Notes: generated by a model from the letters alone, not told the origin. A stretch of 64,000 nucleotides of DNA from Ornithorhynchus anatinus (GCF_004115215.2 NW_024396730.1:124001-188000); one strand, 5' to 3'; positions 33,381-45,784 are shown, counted from the first letter of the stretch. Numbers and translations: made by a program.

Positions 33381-33386
33381 AGAAGG

Positions 33387-33760
33387 GTCTTGTCTTACAC
33401 TGTAGAGTCATCTCCGACCCGTAGCGACTCCACAGACACATCTCTCCAAGAATGTCCCACTCTCCATCTGCAATTGTTCTGGTAGTATATCCATAAAGTT
33501 GTCTTGGTAAAAATCCAGAAGTAGTTTACCATGGCCTTCTGCAGCACAATAAACCTGAGTCTTTGCCCCCGACTCACTCCTGTGCTGCTGCTGCTCAGCA
33601 CAGGTGAATTTTGACTTGTAGCAGATTGCTTTCCACTCGCTAGCCACCTCCCAAGCTAGGAATGGAATGGGTAGGCCTCTGCTTGAGTCTCCCTCTCATA
33701 GCCAAGACTGGTAGAGTACTGGAAACTCTTCAGGAGCGATTCTCAGAGGGGGTCTAGAAG
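33387..33760. repeat. RTE/BovB-like repeat, copy 1
   Basis: About 370 bp, matched by 38673-39030 over the same length. Shared words include CTGCAATTGTTCTGGTAGT (variant), GTTTACCAT, TTTTGACTTGTAGCAGATT, CCACTCGCTAGCCAC and GGTAGAGTACTGG. The opening (CCGACCC.TAGCGACTCCA, then a TTTTCTTGG-type block and AGAAGTGGTTTACCAT) resembles the 3' region of RTE/BovB LINEs known from monotremes, squamates and ruminants. The family is inferred from memory of that consensus. Confidence 0.55.
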
Positions 33761-34219
33761 GATAGACAGACATTAATACATAAGCACTATGGGGCAGACT
33801 AGAAAATTCCTAAGTTCCTATCTGATCTTTACCCAGCTTTGCTCCAGGAATACAAAACCTAAAAGCTTCCAATGGGGGTAGGCCAGAGACATCCTAGAGG
33901 AAGTGTTCTAACTATGTCACCGAAATCTCTTTCCCTAAGGAGCCACACCATCAGCCCGCCAGTCCCCCTGTTCCCTTTCCCCTCTGGACACCACCGCGGG
34001 AGCTCCGAGATCTCTCTTCCTGAGAAGCCCACCACTGGACTCCAATGGCCTGCCTCTGGGCTCATGGTCCTCTCCCCCTCCCAGGCATCTGCACTCCTGC
34101 CCGAGGACTCTGAGACCAGCCTCCCCCCAACCCCCAGCCACAGGCCTCACAGTCAGTCAGAACCTCGTGTATCTTCCAGATGATACCCAAGAGTTGATCT
34201 ATCTGCTGACCATCCAACT
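33761..34219. other. Unassigned unique stretch
   Basis: A Pro/Ser-rich plus frame of 103 residues (33872-34183) overlaps minus frames of similar length; none has a recognised motif. I see no support for a gene. Confidence 0.4.
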
Positions 34220-34485
34220 CGATTAGATGTTCTCAGTTCTCAATTCTCAATTTCATTACAACTTCATTACAAAAATTAACACTATCAGGTCTGAGCTCCC
34301 CAAAGACAACACTCCCCCTTCTCCATCCCCTCAGCTCTCAATTCTCCCTCGATTAGACTGTAAGCCCGTCAAAGGGCAGGGACTGTCTCTATCTGTTGCC
34401 GACTTTGTTCATTCCAAGCGCTTAGTACAGTGCTCTGCACATAGTAAGCGCTCAATAAATACTATTGAATGAATGAATGAATGAA
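34220..34485 (+). repeat. L2 fragment and L2 3' tail
   Basis: 34225-34339 duplicates a stretch of L2 ORF2 found intact at about 35480-35570. 34340-34485 is an L2 3' end with a GAATGAATGAATGAATGAA tail, inserted directly before the long L2 that follows. Confidence 0.82.
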
Positions 34486-36868
34486 CTCCCCTGGACTGAA
34501 ACCCCTCCTATGATCACTAGAACCATTCCTCAAAGCGACCTTCAGTCCGTTCAGGTAGCCAACCGGAGCTGTGGGACACTCCACACTATCCCTCCTACCC
34601 CTTCAGTCTCCTTCCCCTCCTTTGAAGCCCATATTACTCTCCTCTACTACCTCCTCCAGATTCTTGAAGCTGTCATCTACTACCCCCGTGGTCCCACCTC
34701 CAACTTCTTTAATCACCTTGACCCCTATCTCACCTTCCTTCTCTCCTTCGCTCTACCCACTCCGATCCTTGGAGACTTCAACATCCACATGGATGTACCC
34801 GGTGACCCCTCTGCCGCCTGCCTGCTATCACTCCTCGACGCTGCCAACCTCCTGCTCCACCACACCTCGCCCACTTACCAACCTGGTCACACCCTCGATC
34901 CATCATCTTTCACTGCTGCACTATCTCCACCATCATCAACTCTGAAATTCCTCTCTCGAACCATAACCTTCTCACCTGCCTCCTCTCTCACACTCCCTCC
35001 CCCTGCAAATTGGTATTACTCCCCCACAGAGATCTCTGCTCTCTTGACCCCATGCGTCTCTCCCAAAGCATCTCACCCCACCTTGCCTCCATAGCCTCTC
35101 TTCCCACTCTCGATGATCAGGTTACCGCTCTCAAATCTACCCTCTCTACTCATCTCTACTCACTCAATCCCCTTTCCCTCCGCTGCTCTCGCTCCACTAA
35201 ACTGCAGCCCTGTATCACTGCCAGTGTCCACCTCCTTCACTCTTATGGTCGAGCTGCTGAGCGCTGCTTACAAAAGTCTAAGCAACAAGCCAACCTTATT
35301 CACTTCAAATTTATCCTTTCCTGCCTTAACTCTGCCCGCTCCTCTGCCAGGCAAAACTATTTTTCTTCCCTCATTGATGTCCATGCCCCTCACCCCCGCC
35401 AATTGTTCCGGACTTTTAGCTCTCTCCTCAGGCTCCCTGTTGCTCCCTCTCCCCCATCCCTCACCCCCAAAGAGCTGACCACCTACTTCATTACAAAAAT
35501 GAACACTATCAGGTCTGAGCTCCCCAAAGTCAACACTCCCCCTTCTCCATCCCCCCAGCTCCCAACCCTAACCCCTACTTTTCCATCCTTCCCTGCAGTA
35601 TACTCAGAGGAGATCTCCTCTCTCCTTATAAGTTCCACCCCCTCCACCTGTTTCGTACCCCATTCCTGCTCACCTTATAAAAACTATCACCCCTTCCCTC
35701 CTCCCCTCCTTAACTTCTATCTTTAACCACTCACTCTCCAATGGCTTCTTCCCCTCTGCCTTCAAACATGCCCATGTCTCCCCCATCCTAAAAATACCCT
35801 CTCTCGACCCCGCTTCCCCTTCCAGTTATCATCCTATCTTCCTCTTACCCTTCCTTTCCAAACTCCTAGAATAAGTCATCTGCACTCGCTGCCTTGAATT
35901 CTTTAACTCCAACTCTCTCCTGAACCCCCTCAAATCTGGCTTCTGTCCCCTCCACTCCCCCATAACTGCCCTATCAAAGGTCACCCATGACCTCCTTCTT
36001 GCCAAATCCAATGGCTCCTACTCTATCCTAATCCTCCTCGACCTCTCAGGTGCCTTCGAATTTGTCGACCATCCCCTTCTCCTCCTCACTTTATCTCACC
36101 TTGGCTTCACGGACTCCATTCTCTCCTGGTTCTCCTTTTATCATTCTGGCCATTCTTTCTCAGTCTCCTTCGTGGACTCCTCCTCTCCCTCCCATCCACT
36201 AACTGTAGAGGTTCCTCAAGGGTCATTTCTTGGCCCTGTTCTGTTCTCCATCTATACTCACTCCCTTGTTGAACTCATTCACTCCCACGGCTTCAACTAT
36301 CATCTCTATGCAGATGACACTCAAATCTACATCTCCTCCCCCGCTCTCTCCTCCTCCCTCCAGGCTGGTATCTCCTCCTGCCTCTACGACATCTCCACCT
36401 GGATGTTTGCCTGCCACCTAAAACTCAACATGTCTAAAACTGAGCTCCTTATCTTCCCTCCCAAACCCTGTTCTCTCCCTGACTTCCCTGTCACTGTAGA
36501 CGGCACGACTATCCTTCCCGTCTCACAGGCCCGCAACCTTGGTGTCATCTTTGACTCAGCTCTCTCATTCACCCCACACATCCAATCCATCAGCAACACC
36601 TGTCGGTCTCACCTTTACAATATTGCCAAGATCTACCCTTTCTTCTCCATCCACATGACCATCCTGCTGGTACAAACTCTCATAATATCCCGACTGGATT
36701 TTTGTGTCAGCCTCCTCTCAGATCTCCCTTCCTCCTGTCTCTCCCCACTCCAGTCTATTCTTCATTCCGCTGCCCGGATCATCTTCCTACAGAAACGCTG
36801 TGGGCAGGTCACTCTCCTCTTCAAAAACCTCCAGTGGCTGCCTATCAACCTTCGCACGAAACGAAAAC
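34486..36868 (+). repeat. Long L2 LINE with endonuclease and RT remnants
   Basis: The most complete L2 in the window, plus strand. The AP-endonuclease domain is seen as ILGDFNIHMD near 34768-34795 (catalytic GDFN motif). The RT domain follows: [19 protein letters not shown] near 36210-36265 and [10 protein letters not shown] near 36305-36340. The three ORF2 sections are in different frames and interrupted, so the copy is inactive. The body continues as 37573-38181 after an interruption. Confidence 0.93.
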
Positions 36869-37572
36869 CATCTCATCATCTCTCATCACTGCACTATCTC
36901 CACCCTCACCAAATACCTTGTACTACCCAGTGGTAGGTACAAGCCTACCGCTCCCTATTACTGGTGTTGGGAAAAAAAGGAAGGAAGGAAGGAAGGAAGG
37001 AAGGAAGGAAGGAAGGAAGGAAGGAAGGAAGGAAGGAAGGAAGGAAGGAAGGAAGGAAGGAAGGAAGGAAGGAAGGAAGGAAGGAGGGAAGGAAGGAAGG
37101 AAGGAAGGAAGGAAGGAGGGAAGGAAGGAGGGAAGGAGGGAAGGAGGGAAGGAAGGAGAGAAGGAAGGAAGGAGGGAAGGAAGGAAGGAAGGAAGGAAGG
37201 AAGGAAGGAAGGAAGGAAGGAAGGAAGGAAGGAAGGAAGGAAGGAAGGAAGGAAGGAAGGAAGGAAGGAAGGAAGGAAGGAAGGAAGGAAGGAAGGAAGG
37301 AAGGAAGGAAGGAAGGAAGGAAGGAAGGAAAGGAAGGAAGGAAGGAAGGAAGGAAGGAAGGAAGGAAGGAAGGAAGGAAGGAAGGAAGGAAGGAAGGAAG
37401 GAAGGAAGGAAGGAAGGAAGGAAGGAAGGAAAGGCACAGAATAGTGAAGTGACTTGCTCAGTGTCACACTCCAGACAAGAGAGAGAACCGGGATTAAATG
37501 TCCTCTGATTCCCAGAACTGTGTTCTTTCCACTAGACCATGCTGCTTCAAAGTACTTATTGAGCAGAGCTCT
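36869..37572. repeat. Interruption: unique piece, GGAA satellite, Mon-1 remnant
   Basis: 36869-36972 is unassigned. 36973-37432 is the GGAA array. 37433-37550 is the head-side part of a minus-strand Mon-1 (core and CATGCTGCTTC head). The L2 coding sequence stops at 36868 and resumes at about 37573. Confidence 0.8.
36973..37432. repeat. (GGAA)n microsatellite, about 115 units
   Basis: 460 bp of almost pure GGAA with a variant block at 37084-37172 containing GGGAA units and one GAGA. It probably grew from the A-rich 3' end of the neighbouring minus-strand Mon-1. Frames across it (GRKE or SFLP repeats) are artefacts. Confidence 0.97.
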
Positions 37573-38181
37573 CACTCTCCTCCTACCTCACCTCCCTTCT
37601 CTCTTTCTACTGCCCACCCCATACACTCTGGTCCTCTGTCGCTCACCTCCTCACTGACCTCCGTTCATGCCTATCCCGCCATCGACCCCTGGCCCACGTC
37701 CTACCACTGTCCTAGAACGCCCTCCCTCCTCAAGCCCGCCAAACTAACTGTCTTCCCCTCTTCAAAGCCCTACTGAGAGTTCACCTCTTCCAAGATGCCT
37801 TCCCAGACTGAGCTCTCCTTTCCCTCTGTTTCCCCTTCTCTTCCCTCCCCCCCTGGGTGGAGGGTGCTTGCTCTTCCCCCTTCCCCTCCCCTCAGCACTG
37901 TGCTCATCTGCATATATTATTTGTATATATTATTTAGTACCCAATTAATTTTGTTAATGAGGTGTACATCCCCTTGATTCTATTTATCTTGATGATGTTG
38001 TCTTGTTTTTGTTTTGTTCTGTTTTGCTTTGCTGTATGTCTCTCCTGTTTAGACTGTGAGCCTGTAACTGGGCAGGGATTGTTTCTAACTGTTGCCGAAT
38101 TGTACATTCCAAGTGCTTAGTACAGTGCTCTGCACATAGTAAGCTCTCAATAAATACTATTGAATGAATGAATGAATGAAT
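37573..38181 (+). repeat. L2 C-terminus and 3' end (continuation)
   Basis: Continues the L2 of 34486-36868: ORF2 C-terminal words LPTPYTL and PSSKPY, 3' UTR, and the CTCAATAAATACTATTGAATG tail with GAAT repeats. Confidence 0.88.
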
Positions 38182-38345
38182 TGTGTTCCCCAGCTCCCCC
38201 TCTGACCAGTGCCATGGGACTTTGTGTTCCCTACTACCCCCCCATAAAAGTGACCATCTTTGGGGACCCCTCACTCCCTCCTTCCCTGCATTCCGACTGG
38301 ATGTGACTGATTCCCCCACTCCCCTCCTCGGGTAACAGTGCCTTT

Positions 38346-38672
38346 GTTAATAATAATAGCAATGCTGGCATTTGTTAAGCGCTTACTATGTGCCAGACAC
38401 TGTTCTAAGCACTGGGGTAGATACAAAGTAATCAGGTTATCCCACTTAGAGCTCACAGTCTTAATCCCCATTTTACAGGTTGGGCAACTGAGACACGGAG
38501 AAGTTAAGTGACTTGTCCAAAGTCACACAGCTGATAAGTGGAGGAGCCGGGATTAGAACCCACGACCTCTGACTCCCAAGCATTCTGCATACAGTTAGTG
38601 CTCAATAAATGCCATTTACTGATTGATGGGCCTTATCCTCATTGTTTTGCCATTCTAGCTCACTGTGGGCAG
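38346..38672. repeat. Mon-1 (-) and L2 tail (+)
   Basis: 38346-38582 is a minus-strand Mon-1 with an AATAATAATAGCAATG 3' end. 38583-38625 is a plus-strand L2 tail ending AATAAATGCCATTTACTGATTG. Confidence 0.82.
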
Positions 38673-39030
38673 CGACACTGTCTTATGCTGTCGAGTCTTC
38701 TTCGACCTGCAGCGACATCATAGGCAAATGTAACCTAGATCACCCCACCTCAATCTGCAATCATTCTGGTAGTGCATCCATAGAGTTTTCTTGGTCAAAA
38801 TACGGAAGTGGTTTACCATCACATCCTTCCATGCAATAAACTTGAGTTTTCCCCATTGATTCTCCTCCAGCCCAACATGGGGTACTTTTGACTTGTAGCA
38901 GATTCCCTTCCACTCGCTAGCCACTGCCCAAGCTAGGAATGGGATAGATACACCTCTGCCTATCTCTTCCTCCTGTAGTCAAGACTTGTAGAGTACTGGG
39001 AACTCTCCAGGTGTGACCCTGAGAAGCCTT
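38673..39030. repeat. RTE/BovB-like repeat, copy 2
   Basis: Same family and orientation as 33387-33760. This copy retains TATGCTGTCGAGTCTTCTTC at its start and is diverged from copy 1 by roughly a quarter in the middle. Confidence 0.55.
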
Positions 39031-39515
39031 GTTACATTTCACTTGTCTTATTTATATCAATGTCTGTCTCCCCTGCAGACTGTAAGCTCATAGTGGGTGG
39101 CGATCACATCTCCCAACGCTGTTGTAAAGCCCTTTGTACAGTGCTCTGCACATGATAAACATTCAAAAAATCAAAATCAAAATTAATAAATATATAAGTG
39201 AATGAATTAAGCATTCAAAAGAAGAAGCATAGCCTAGTAGGAAGAGCACAGGCCCAGGGGACAGAGGACTTGGGTTCTAATTCCACCTCCACCATTTATT
39301 TGCTGGGTGATCTTAGGCAAGTCACTTCACATCTCTGTGCCTCAGGTACTTCATCTGTAAAATGGGGATTAAGGCTGTGAGCCCCATGTGGGAAATGGAC
39401 TAAGTCCAACCTGATTAGCTTGTATCTACCCCATTGCTTATTTGGGTACCTGATGCATAGTTAGCACTTAACTATAGTAAGCGCAGCACAGTAAGCACTT
39501 GTCAAATACCATTAA
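39031..39515 (+). repeat. L2 tail followed by Mon-1
   Basis: 39031-39195 is an L2 3' end with an A-rich tail. 39221-39513 is a Mon-1 with head GAAGAAGCATAGCCTAGTAGG. Confidence 0.82.
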
Positions 39516-39924
39516 AAGAAATCTATCAGCTCCCTGCAATATTAAGCAAAGATAATGTGAGAAACTCGGGTTGAGCAGGCAAAAACGGAGTACAGGAATA
39601 GATTCAAATAATTGATGAGGAAATGTGTTTTGATAAACTGTGGATCAAACCCAAATTCCCTCTCATGCACAAACTGTTCAAACCACTTATGTTGCTTTTT
39701 TTTCATTTTCCACATCGAATTGTACAGTCATGGAACTGGAAGGGAGAATTTCTACTCAGAAAATCCATCATTATATTAACCGCTTGAGAAAGTATGATTC
39801 GATAGAGTTGGTAAACTTTGTCCATAAGGGGCTTAGTGTCTATAGAGGGAAGTCGACCTTAAAATGGAACAGGGATATGGGAAATCGAAGGGTATAAGGG
39901 TTTGAACATGAACGTTGTAGGGCT
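39516..39924. other. Mostly unique, with an old L2 tail
   Basis: 39516-39714 shows nothing recognisable. 39715-39860 is a very diverged minus-strand L2 3' end. An 85-residue plus frame (39640-39897) crosses both and is not a credible gene. Confidence 0.5.
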
Positions 39925-40760
39925 GAGGTGAGTGCTTCGATCTGTCTCCATTTCCTCTCCTCCAAATCTGTCCTTGAGCCCCTGCAATCTGGTTGGTTTC
40001 CAACCCCTTCACTCCACAAATACAGCCCTCTTTATAAAGTCACCAGTGACCTTCTCCACAGATCTGTCAGCCCCTAGTCCATCCTAATCCTTCTCGAACT
40101 CTCAATTGTCAACCGCCCCTTTCTCCTGGAAACATTGCCCAACCTTGGCTTCATTGACACCATCCTCTCCTGTTATTTAATAGTATTTATTGAGCGCTTA
40201 CTATGTGCAGAGCACTGTACTAAGCGCTTGGAATGAACAAGTCGGCAACAGATAGAGACAGTCCCTGCCGTTTGACGGGCTTACAGTCTAATCAGGGGAG
40301 ACGGACAGACAAGAACAATGGCAATAAATAGAGTCAAGGGGAAGAACATCTCGTAAAAACAATGGCAACTAAATAGAATCAAGGCGATGTACATTTCATT
40401 AACAAAATAAATAGGGTAATGAAAATATATACAGTTGAGCAGATGAGTACAGTGCTGAGGGGATGGGAAGGGAGAGGGGGAGGAGCAGAGGGAAATGGGG
40501 GGAAAAGAGGGTTAAGCTGCGGAGAGGTGAAGGGGGGGCCGTAGAGGGAGTAGAAGGAGAAGAGGAGTGATATCCTGTTATCCTCCTATCTCTCTGGCTG
40601 CTCATTCTCAGTCTCTTTCACAGGCCCCTTTTTGGTCTCCCATCATCTGATAGTGGGGGGGTCCCTCTAAGCTCATTTCTGGGTCCCCTTCTATTTTCTG
40701 TCTAAACCTACTCCTCTGGAGAATTCATTCACTCCCAAGACTTCAACTACCTTCTTTACA
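39925..40760. repeat. L2 (+) interrupted by a younger L2 (-)
   Basis: Plus-strand L2 RT-region pieces lie at 39925-40176 and 40582-40760. Between them is a minus-strand L2 3' end (40177-40572) with a perfect 9-bp target duplicate TCCTGTTAT (40168-40176 and 40573-40581). Confidence 0.9.
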
Positions 40761-40924
40761 CATTGGGATGTAGACTGTATCCCACGTCATTATCTGGTAT
40801 CTACCCCAGCACTCAGTACAATGTTTGCCACATAGTAAGTGCTTAACAGCTGCCATTTTTTAAGTCAGAAAGGATAAAGAGATTGCATTTTGGAAGTGGA
40901 ATTTGCTTTGAAAACTGCCTGGGA

Positions 40925-40957
<33 letters not shown>

Positions 40958-41365
40958 TCCAGTGAGGAATATCTGGAAAATCATTTCAACAATAGCAGAT
41001 TCCAGTCCAAGGACTTTATTCCCACTCCAGTCCTAGAAGGACACAGCACAAGTCCCCATGTCTGGACACCGAATACTTGATGCCTGCAGATCTGAGCTGC
41101 TTTCATTGCTTTGCTGATTTACATATTCCCTCCCACAGAATCACACTTGTCTGCTATGTGGCCTTGGGTAAGTGACTTCAACTTCTCTGTGCTTCGGTTA
41201 CCTCATCAGAAAAATGGGAATTAAGACTGGGAGTCCCATGCAGGACAGGGACTGTTTCCAACTTGATTTGCTTGTATCCACCCCAGCGTTAAGCACAGTA
41301 CCTGGCACATAGTCAGCGCTTAAATACCACAATTATGAGTTTTATTCTTATTATCATCATTATTG
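40761..41365 (+). repeat. Mon-1 remnants and (CA)n
   Basis: 40761-40862 is the 3' half of a Mon-1. 40926-40955 is a (CA)n microsatellite of about 15 units. 41145-41365 is a Mon-1 lacking its head. The rest is unassigned. Confidence 0.75.
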
Positions 41366-41639
41366 TTCCCCCAGCCTCCTCTCCAAACCAGCAGTTCTTC
41401 AGAACCCATATTCTGACATTAAACAACAAAGCTATACATACCACTGATTGGAAGCCCTCAGGTCTTGTCTGGTTGGGAGACCAGCTCTGACAGCTACTGG
41501 GAGAGTGGGGGCGAGGGGAAGCATTATCACCCCATCACCCCGTGAGGTGGTGGGATTCACTTTTCTAACCAGAAGCTACTTTTCTAATCAGAATGTACCC
41601 ATCTTCCTCTGCCCCTCTCTCCTATCTTCTGAGTGCCTC
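41366..41639. other. Unassigned unique stretch
   Basis: No repeat words or coding motifs recognised. Confidence 0.35.
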
Positions 41640-42145
41640 ATCTTATTTGTATTAATGTCTCATTTATGTTAATGTCTGTCTCCCCCTCTAGACGGTAAAC
41701 TCGTTGTGGGCTGGGAAGGTGTGTTATATTGTTGTGTTTTACTCTCCTAAGTGCTTAGTCCAGTGTTTGGCACACAGCAAGTGCTCAGTAAATATGATTG
41801 ACTGGCTGACTAATTCCCAGTCTGAGAGCTTCTCCCCCTCCACAGTGCTTAATTTTTTATGGCATTTGGTAATGGTAATCATAATTGTGATAATTGTTAA
41901 GTGCCTACTGTGTGCCAGGCACCGTGCTAAACGCTGGGATAGACACAAGGTACTCAGGCAGGACACCATCCTTGTCCCACATGGGGTTTACTGTCTTGAG
42001 TAGGAGGTTACAGATGCAATAACCAAGACACAGAGAAGTCAACTGTCTTGTCCGAGGTCCCACAGCAGACAAAATGGCAGAGGCAGCAATGCATCCCAGG
42101 TCCTCTGACTCCCAGGCCGGGGATCTTTCCCCTAAATCATGCTTC
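41640..42145. repeat. L2 tail (+) and Mon-1 (-)
   Basis: 41640-41815 is a plus-strand L2 3' end with two TTAATGTCT repeats. 41860-42145 is a minus-strand Mon-1. Confidence 0.8.
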
Positions 42146-42989
42146 TTCCTTGATTATTCCCAGAGACTCAAACAGATCAGATCAGTACTCAGGGTTGGAA
42201 CAGATCCTTCTGGAGTCCTAGGAAAAATTGTTCCCTCAGATGGAGACCACTACCTCAGTTTTGAATTTGTAAAGCACCCAGACTCCTACAGCCAGAATGC
42301 CGTGTTCTCTCTAGCTCATGGAGGAGGCTTTCTCTCTTCTTCTTTCCCTCCTTAGCCAGGCTCAGAGCCATAAAGGAAAAGTCACTCACCAGATTGGTCA
42401 TGACAGCCTGATACAGACCAGGCCATTGCAATCTCAGGGTGTTTACCCAAGGGGACAGCTTTTAATAGGGAAGGATTTCATGGGCTCATCTTTAACCAAG
42501 GCCGTGAGTACCTTGTCACCTGAAGGAGGCTAACACCATTGGGTGGGAATAGAGAGTGAAGAGGACCTGATAAGCTACTCGTGTCCTCATGGCACTGCAA
42601 CACAGAGTGCAGCTGAGTCCATCAATCGAGCAATCAATCATATTTATTGAGTACTTACTATGTACAGAGTACTGTACTAAACTGTTCTCTAAACTCTGGG
42701 ACCTTACTGACAGTGGGGGGCTGGGTCTGGAGGAGAGGTGGATGAGGGGCATCCCTCTTCTGTCTGTCAGTCTTGTCTGGCACAGTTCATTTGTGCCCAG
42801 AGGTAGGTGGAGGAAGGGAATCACCTCAGAAAGTTATACCGGCCCATCGGGAAATGAAAGGAGCATTCTGTGCCCTGGACATCTCTTGTCTGTCAGGTAC
42901 CCTCTTCCACTATTGGTTTACACTGAATTCCTTCCCTATTAAAATCTGCCACCTTGAATCTTAATAAGGCTAGGAAGGTGGGGAGAGTA
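42146..42989. other. Unique sequence with a short L2 tail
   Basis: 42146-42621 and 42691-42989 are non-repetitive; a 69-bp minus-strand L2 tail lies between. Frames up to 117 residues have no recognised motif. This is the longest repeat-poor stretch of the window and precedes duplication unit A. Confidence 0.4.
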
Positions 42990-43017
42990 GTGGTCTAGCC
43001 TTGATGGGAGAGGAGGG

Positions 43018-45784
43018 TGTTCCAGCCCAGGAAGAAGAGGTGGGAAAGGGGTCGGCAGTGAGATAGATGAAATCGGGGCACAGTGAGCAAGCTGGTGCTA
43101 GAGGAGTAAAGTGTGAGGCCTGGGTTGTTGTAGGAGATCAGCGAGGGAAAGTGGGAGGAAGGGAGCTAAATGAGTGCTTTAAAGCCAGCAGTAAGGAGTT
43201 TCTGTTTGATGTAGAATGAATTTTCTATTGTTGATAAAAGGATGAATGGTTAGTGATGGCTTTCACCCATTCATTCTCGCTAAATGAAAGCTCCTTGTGG
43301 ATAAGTACCATATCTACAGATACTCTTTCATTGTACTCTCCCAGGTGTTCAGTACAATGCTGTAGCACACAAGCTACCTGCCTCCCTTCCCATCTGAGAT
43401 CACTGTAGATCCTCAACCCAGTCCACTGTACTCCAACTCAGAGTTGGTGAGGGCAGAGACTGTACTATGATGAGGGATGGAGAGATCGAATGTGTGCCCA
43501 AGTAGGGGAGTGAGCGATAAGGGCTAGAGCAGGAGGTTGGTGGAGTTGAGAGTGTGAAGAAGCGGGCAGTGGGTAGGTTGTCAGGAACAATCACTTGGAT
43601 GTTGAAATCCTACACATTGCAGATGCCTGGGAGAGCCAGGAGTAGAAGCCAGTAGACTCCCTGGGCCATGCTCTTTTTCATAGGTCTGTCTGCTCCTCAA
43701 GATATAAAATTAATGGGCTGGATTCAATCCCTCTTCCACATGGAGCTCACAGTCTAAAGGGGAGGGAGAATGAATATTGAATTCCCATTTTATAGATGAG
43801 GAAACTGAGATATGGCAAAGCAAAGTGATTTGCCCAAGGTCACACATCTGACAAGTGGTGAAGCCGGAATAGCAAACAGGTCCTCCGCATCCCAGGCCCA
43901 TGCTCTTTCCATTAGGTCACGCTGCTTCTCAAGATATAAGATAAATAGGCCAGCTTTAGGGCCTGGTTCCACTTAGAGCTCCCAATCTGAAAGGATGGGA
44001 GAAACGGCACTGAATTCTCATTTTACAGATGAGGAAACTGGGGCACAGAGGAAAAGAAGTGACTTCCCCAAGGTCACTCAGCAGACAAGTGGAGGAGCTA
44101 GGATTAGAACCCAGATTCTCAGGCTCCCAGGCAATTCCATTAGGCCATACTGCCTGATAAGTCCCTCCATCAGAGTCCATGCAGAGGCTAGCAGGAATTG
44201 CCCACAGTGCTCCCTCTGTCCCAGACTGGCCTTTCCAGGTTGTCTGGTTACCTGGGTGTTTTCAGCACAGCTGGATGAAGTTTTTCTGATCAGCAGGGAG
44301 AATTCCCATCGACATAACTGAGGAAGAGCTGACTCAATTGTACTAAAATATCATGGAGGAGGTTTGATTCCTTCCTGTGGAAGCAGCAACTACCATCTCA
44401 GTCCTCTAGACTGTAAACTCAGGGTGGGCAGGGCATGGGTCTACCAATGCTGTTTGTACTCTCCCAAGCACTTAGTCCAGTATTCTGCACACAGTGAACA
44501 CATAATAATAACCTTGACTAATTGCTCGATCGATCCCCTTCTATACTGTAAGCCCCTTATGGTCTGGGAACATATAATAATAACGATGATGGTATTTGTT
44601 AAGCACTTACTATATGCCAAGCACTGTTCTGAGCACTGGGGTAAATACAAGGGAATCAGGTTGTCCCACGTGGGGCTCACAGTCTTAGTCCCCATTATAC
44701 AGATGAGGTAACTGAGGCCAGGATGAGTTAAGTGACTTGCCCAAAGTCACACAGCTGCCAAGTGGCAGAGCCAGGGATTCGGAACCCATAATCTCTGACT
44801 CTCAAGCCCGGGCTCTTTCCACTAAGCATAGCTATCAACTTGGTTATATTGTAGTCCTTCCAAGTGTGTACGGTCAAGGCTTTGGCACACGACACACACT
44901 CAATAAATACCATTGATCGCTTGATTTCTCTCTGTAGAATGTAAGCTCCTTATGGGCAGGGAGTATGTCTACACCTCTGTTATATTGTATTCACCCAGCA
45001 CTTAGTACAGTGGTCCTGCATATGGTAAGTGTTCAATAAATACAATCATTTGTCTGATTGATCTCAGCTGCAGCCATTACCCTTACTAAGCCCTGCTTTA
45101 GGTATTTGGGGACAGAGGGCCGACCTTAGATATGGTGCTGTCCAAATTGGGACACCTGGTCATCTTCTCTGAGTGAGAATTATCGTGGGCCTAGCAGAAA
45201 GAGCCCGGCTGGGAGTCAGAGGATCTGCATTCCAATCCCAGCTCTGCAAATTCCTTGCTGTGTGATCTCGGGCAAGTCACTTAATTCTCTGTGCTACACT
45301 TTCCTCAGCTGTAGAAAGGGGACTCAATGCTTGTCCTCCTCCGCCTTAGTTCTTATCCCACATGGAGTTCACAGGCGGATGTCCCACCTAATAGACATGC
45401 ACTTGTTGTAGGGAGCAGTGTGGCCTAGGGGATACAGCACAGGCCTTGGGAAACAGAAGGACCTGTGTTCAAATCCCAGCTCTGCCACTTGTCAGCTGTA
45501 TGACCTTGGGCAAGTCGCTTCATTTCTCTGTGCCTCAGTTAACTCATCAGTAAAATGGGGATTAAGACTGTGAACTCCATTTGGGATGAAGACTGTGTCC
45601 AAACTGTATCTACCCTTCGCTTTAAGCTGTGTTTGACGCATAGTAACCTTGTAACAAATTCCATCATTATTATTAATATACTAGCGCTCAGGACAGAGTT
45701 TCACACAGAAGAAAAGTGCTTCACAAATACCACAATTATTATTACCAGTATTATCAAGGGGAGGCAGCTTTTCTGGTACGTACC
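43018..45784. repeat. Unit A 3' flank of V1R-A (duplicated)
   Basis: About 2.8 kb that aligns end to end with 48619-51349. Contents in order: old L2 (-) to 43215; unique with L2 tail to 43700; two truncated Mon-1 (-) at 43715-43925 and 43930-44155; unique 44156-44400; L2 tail (+) to 44545; Mon-1 (-) 44573-44830; L2 tails (+) 44835-45065; Mon-1 (+) 45180-45400 and 45411-45690. Confidence 0.85.

Noticed and set aside
33872-34183. Pro/Ser-rich 103-residue frame
   Set aside because: Overlapping frames of similar length exist on the other strand; there are no motifs, no splice context and no paralogue in the window.
36702-37575. Long frames of GRKE or SFLP repeats, up to 268 residues
   Set aside because: They are translations of the GGAA array; a 4-bp repeat with no stop stays open in most frames. 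No gene.
42146-42989. Possible unrecognised gene in the longest repeat-poor stretch
   Set aside because: Frames reach only 117 residues with no domain, and composition and start context give no support.
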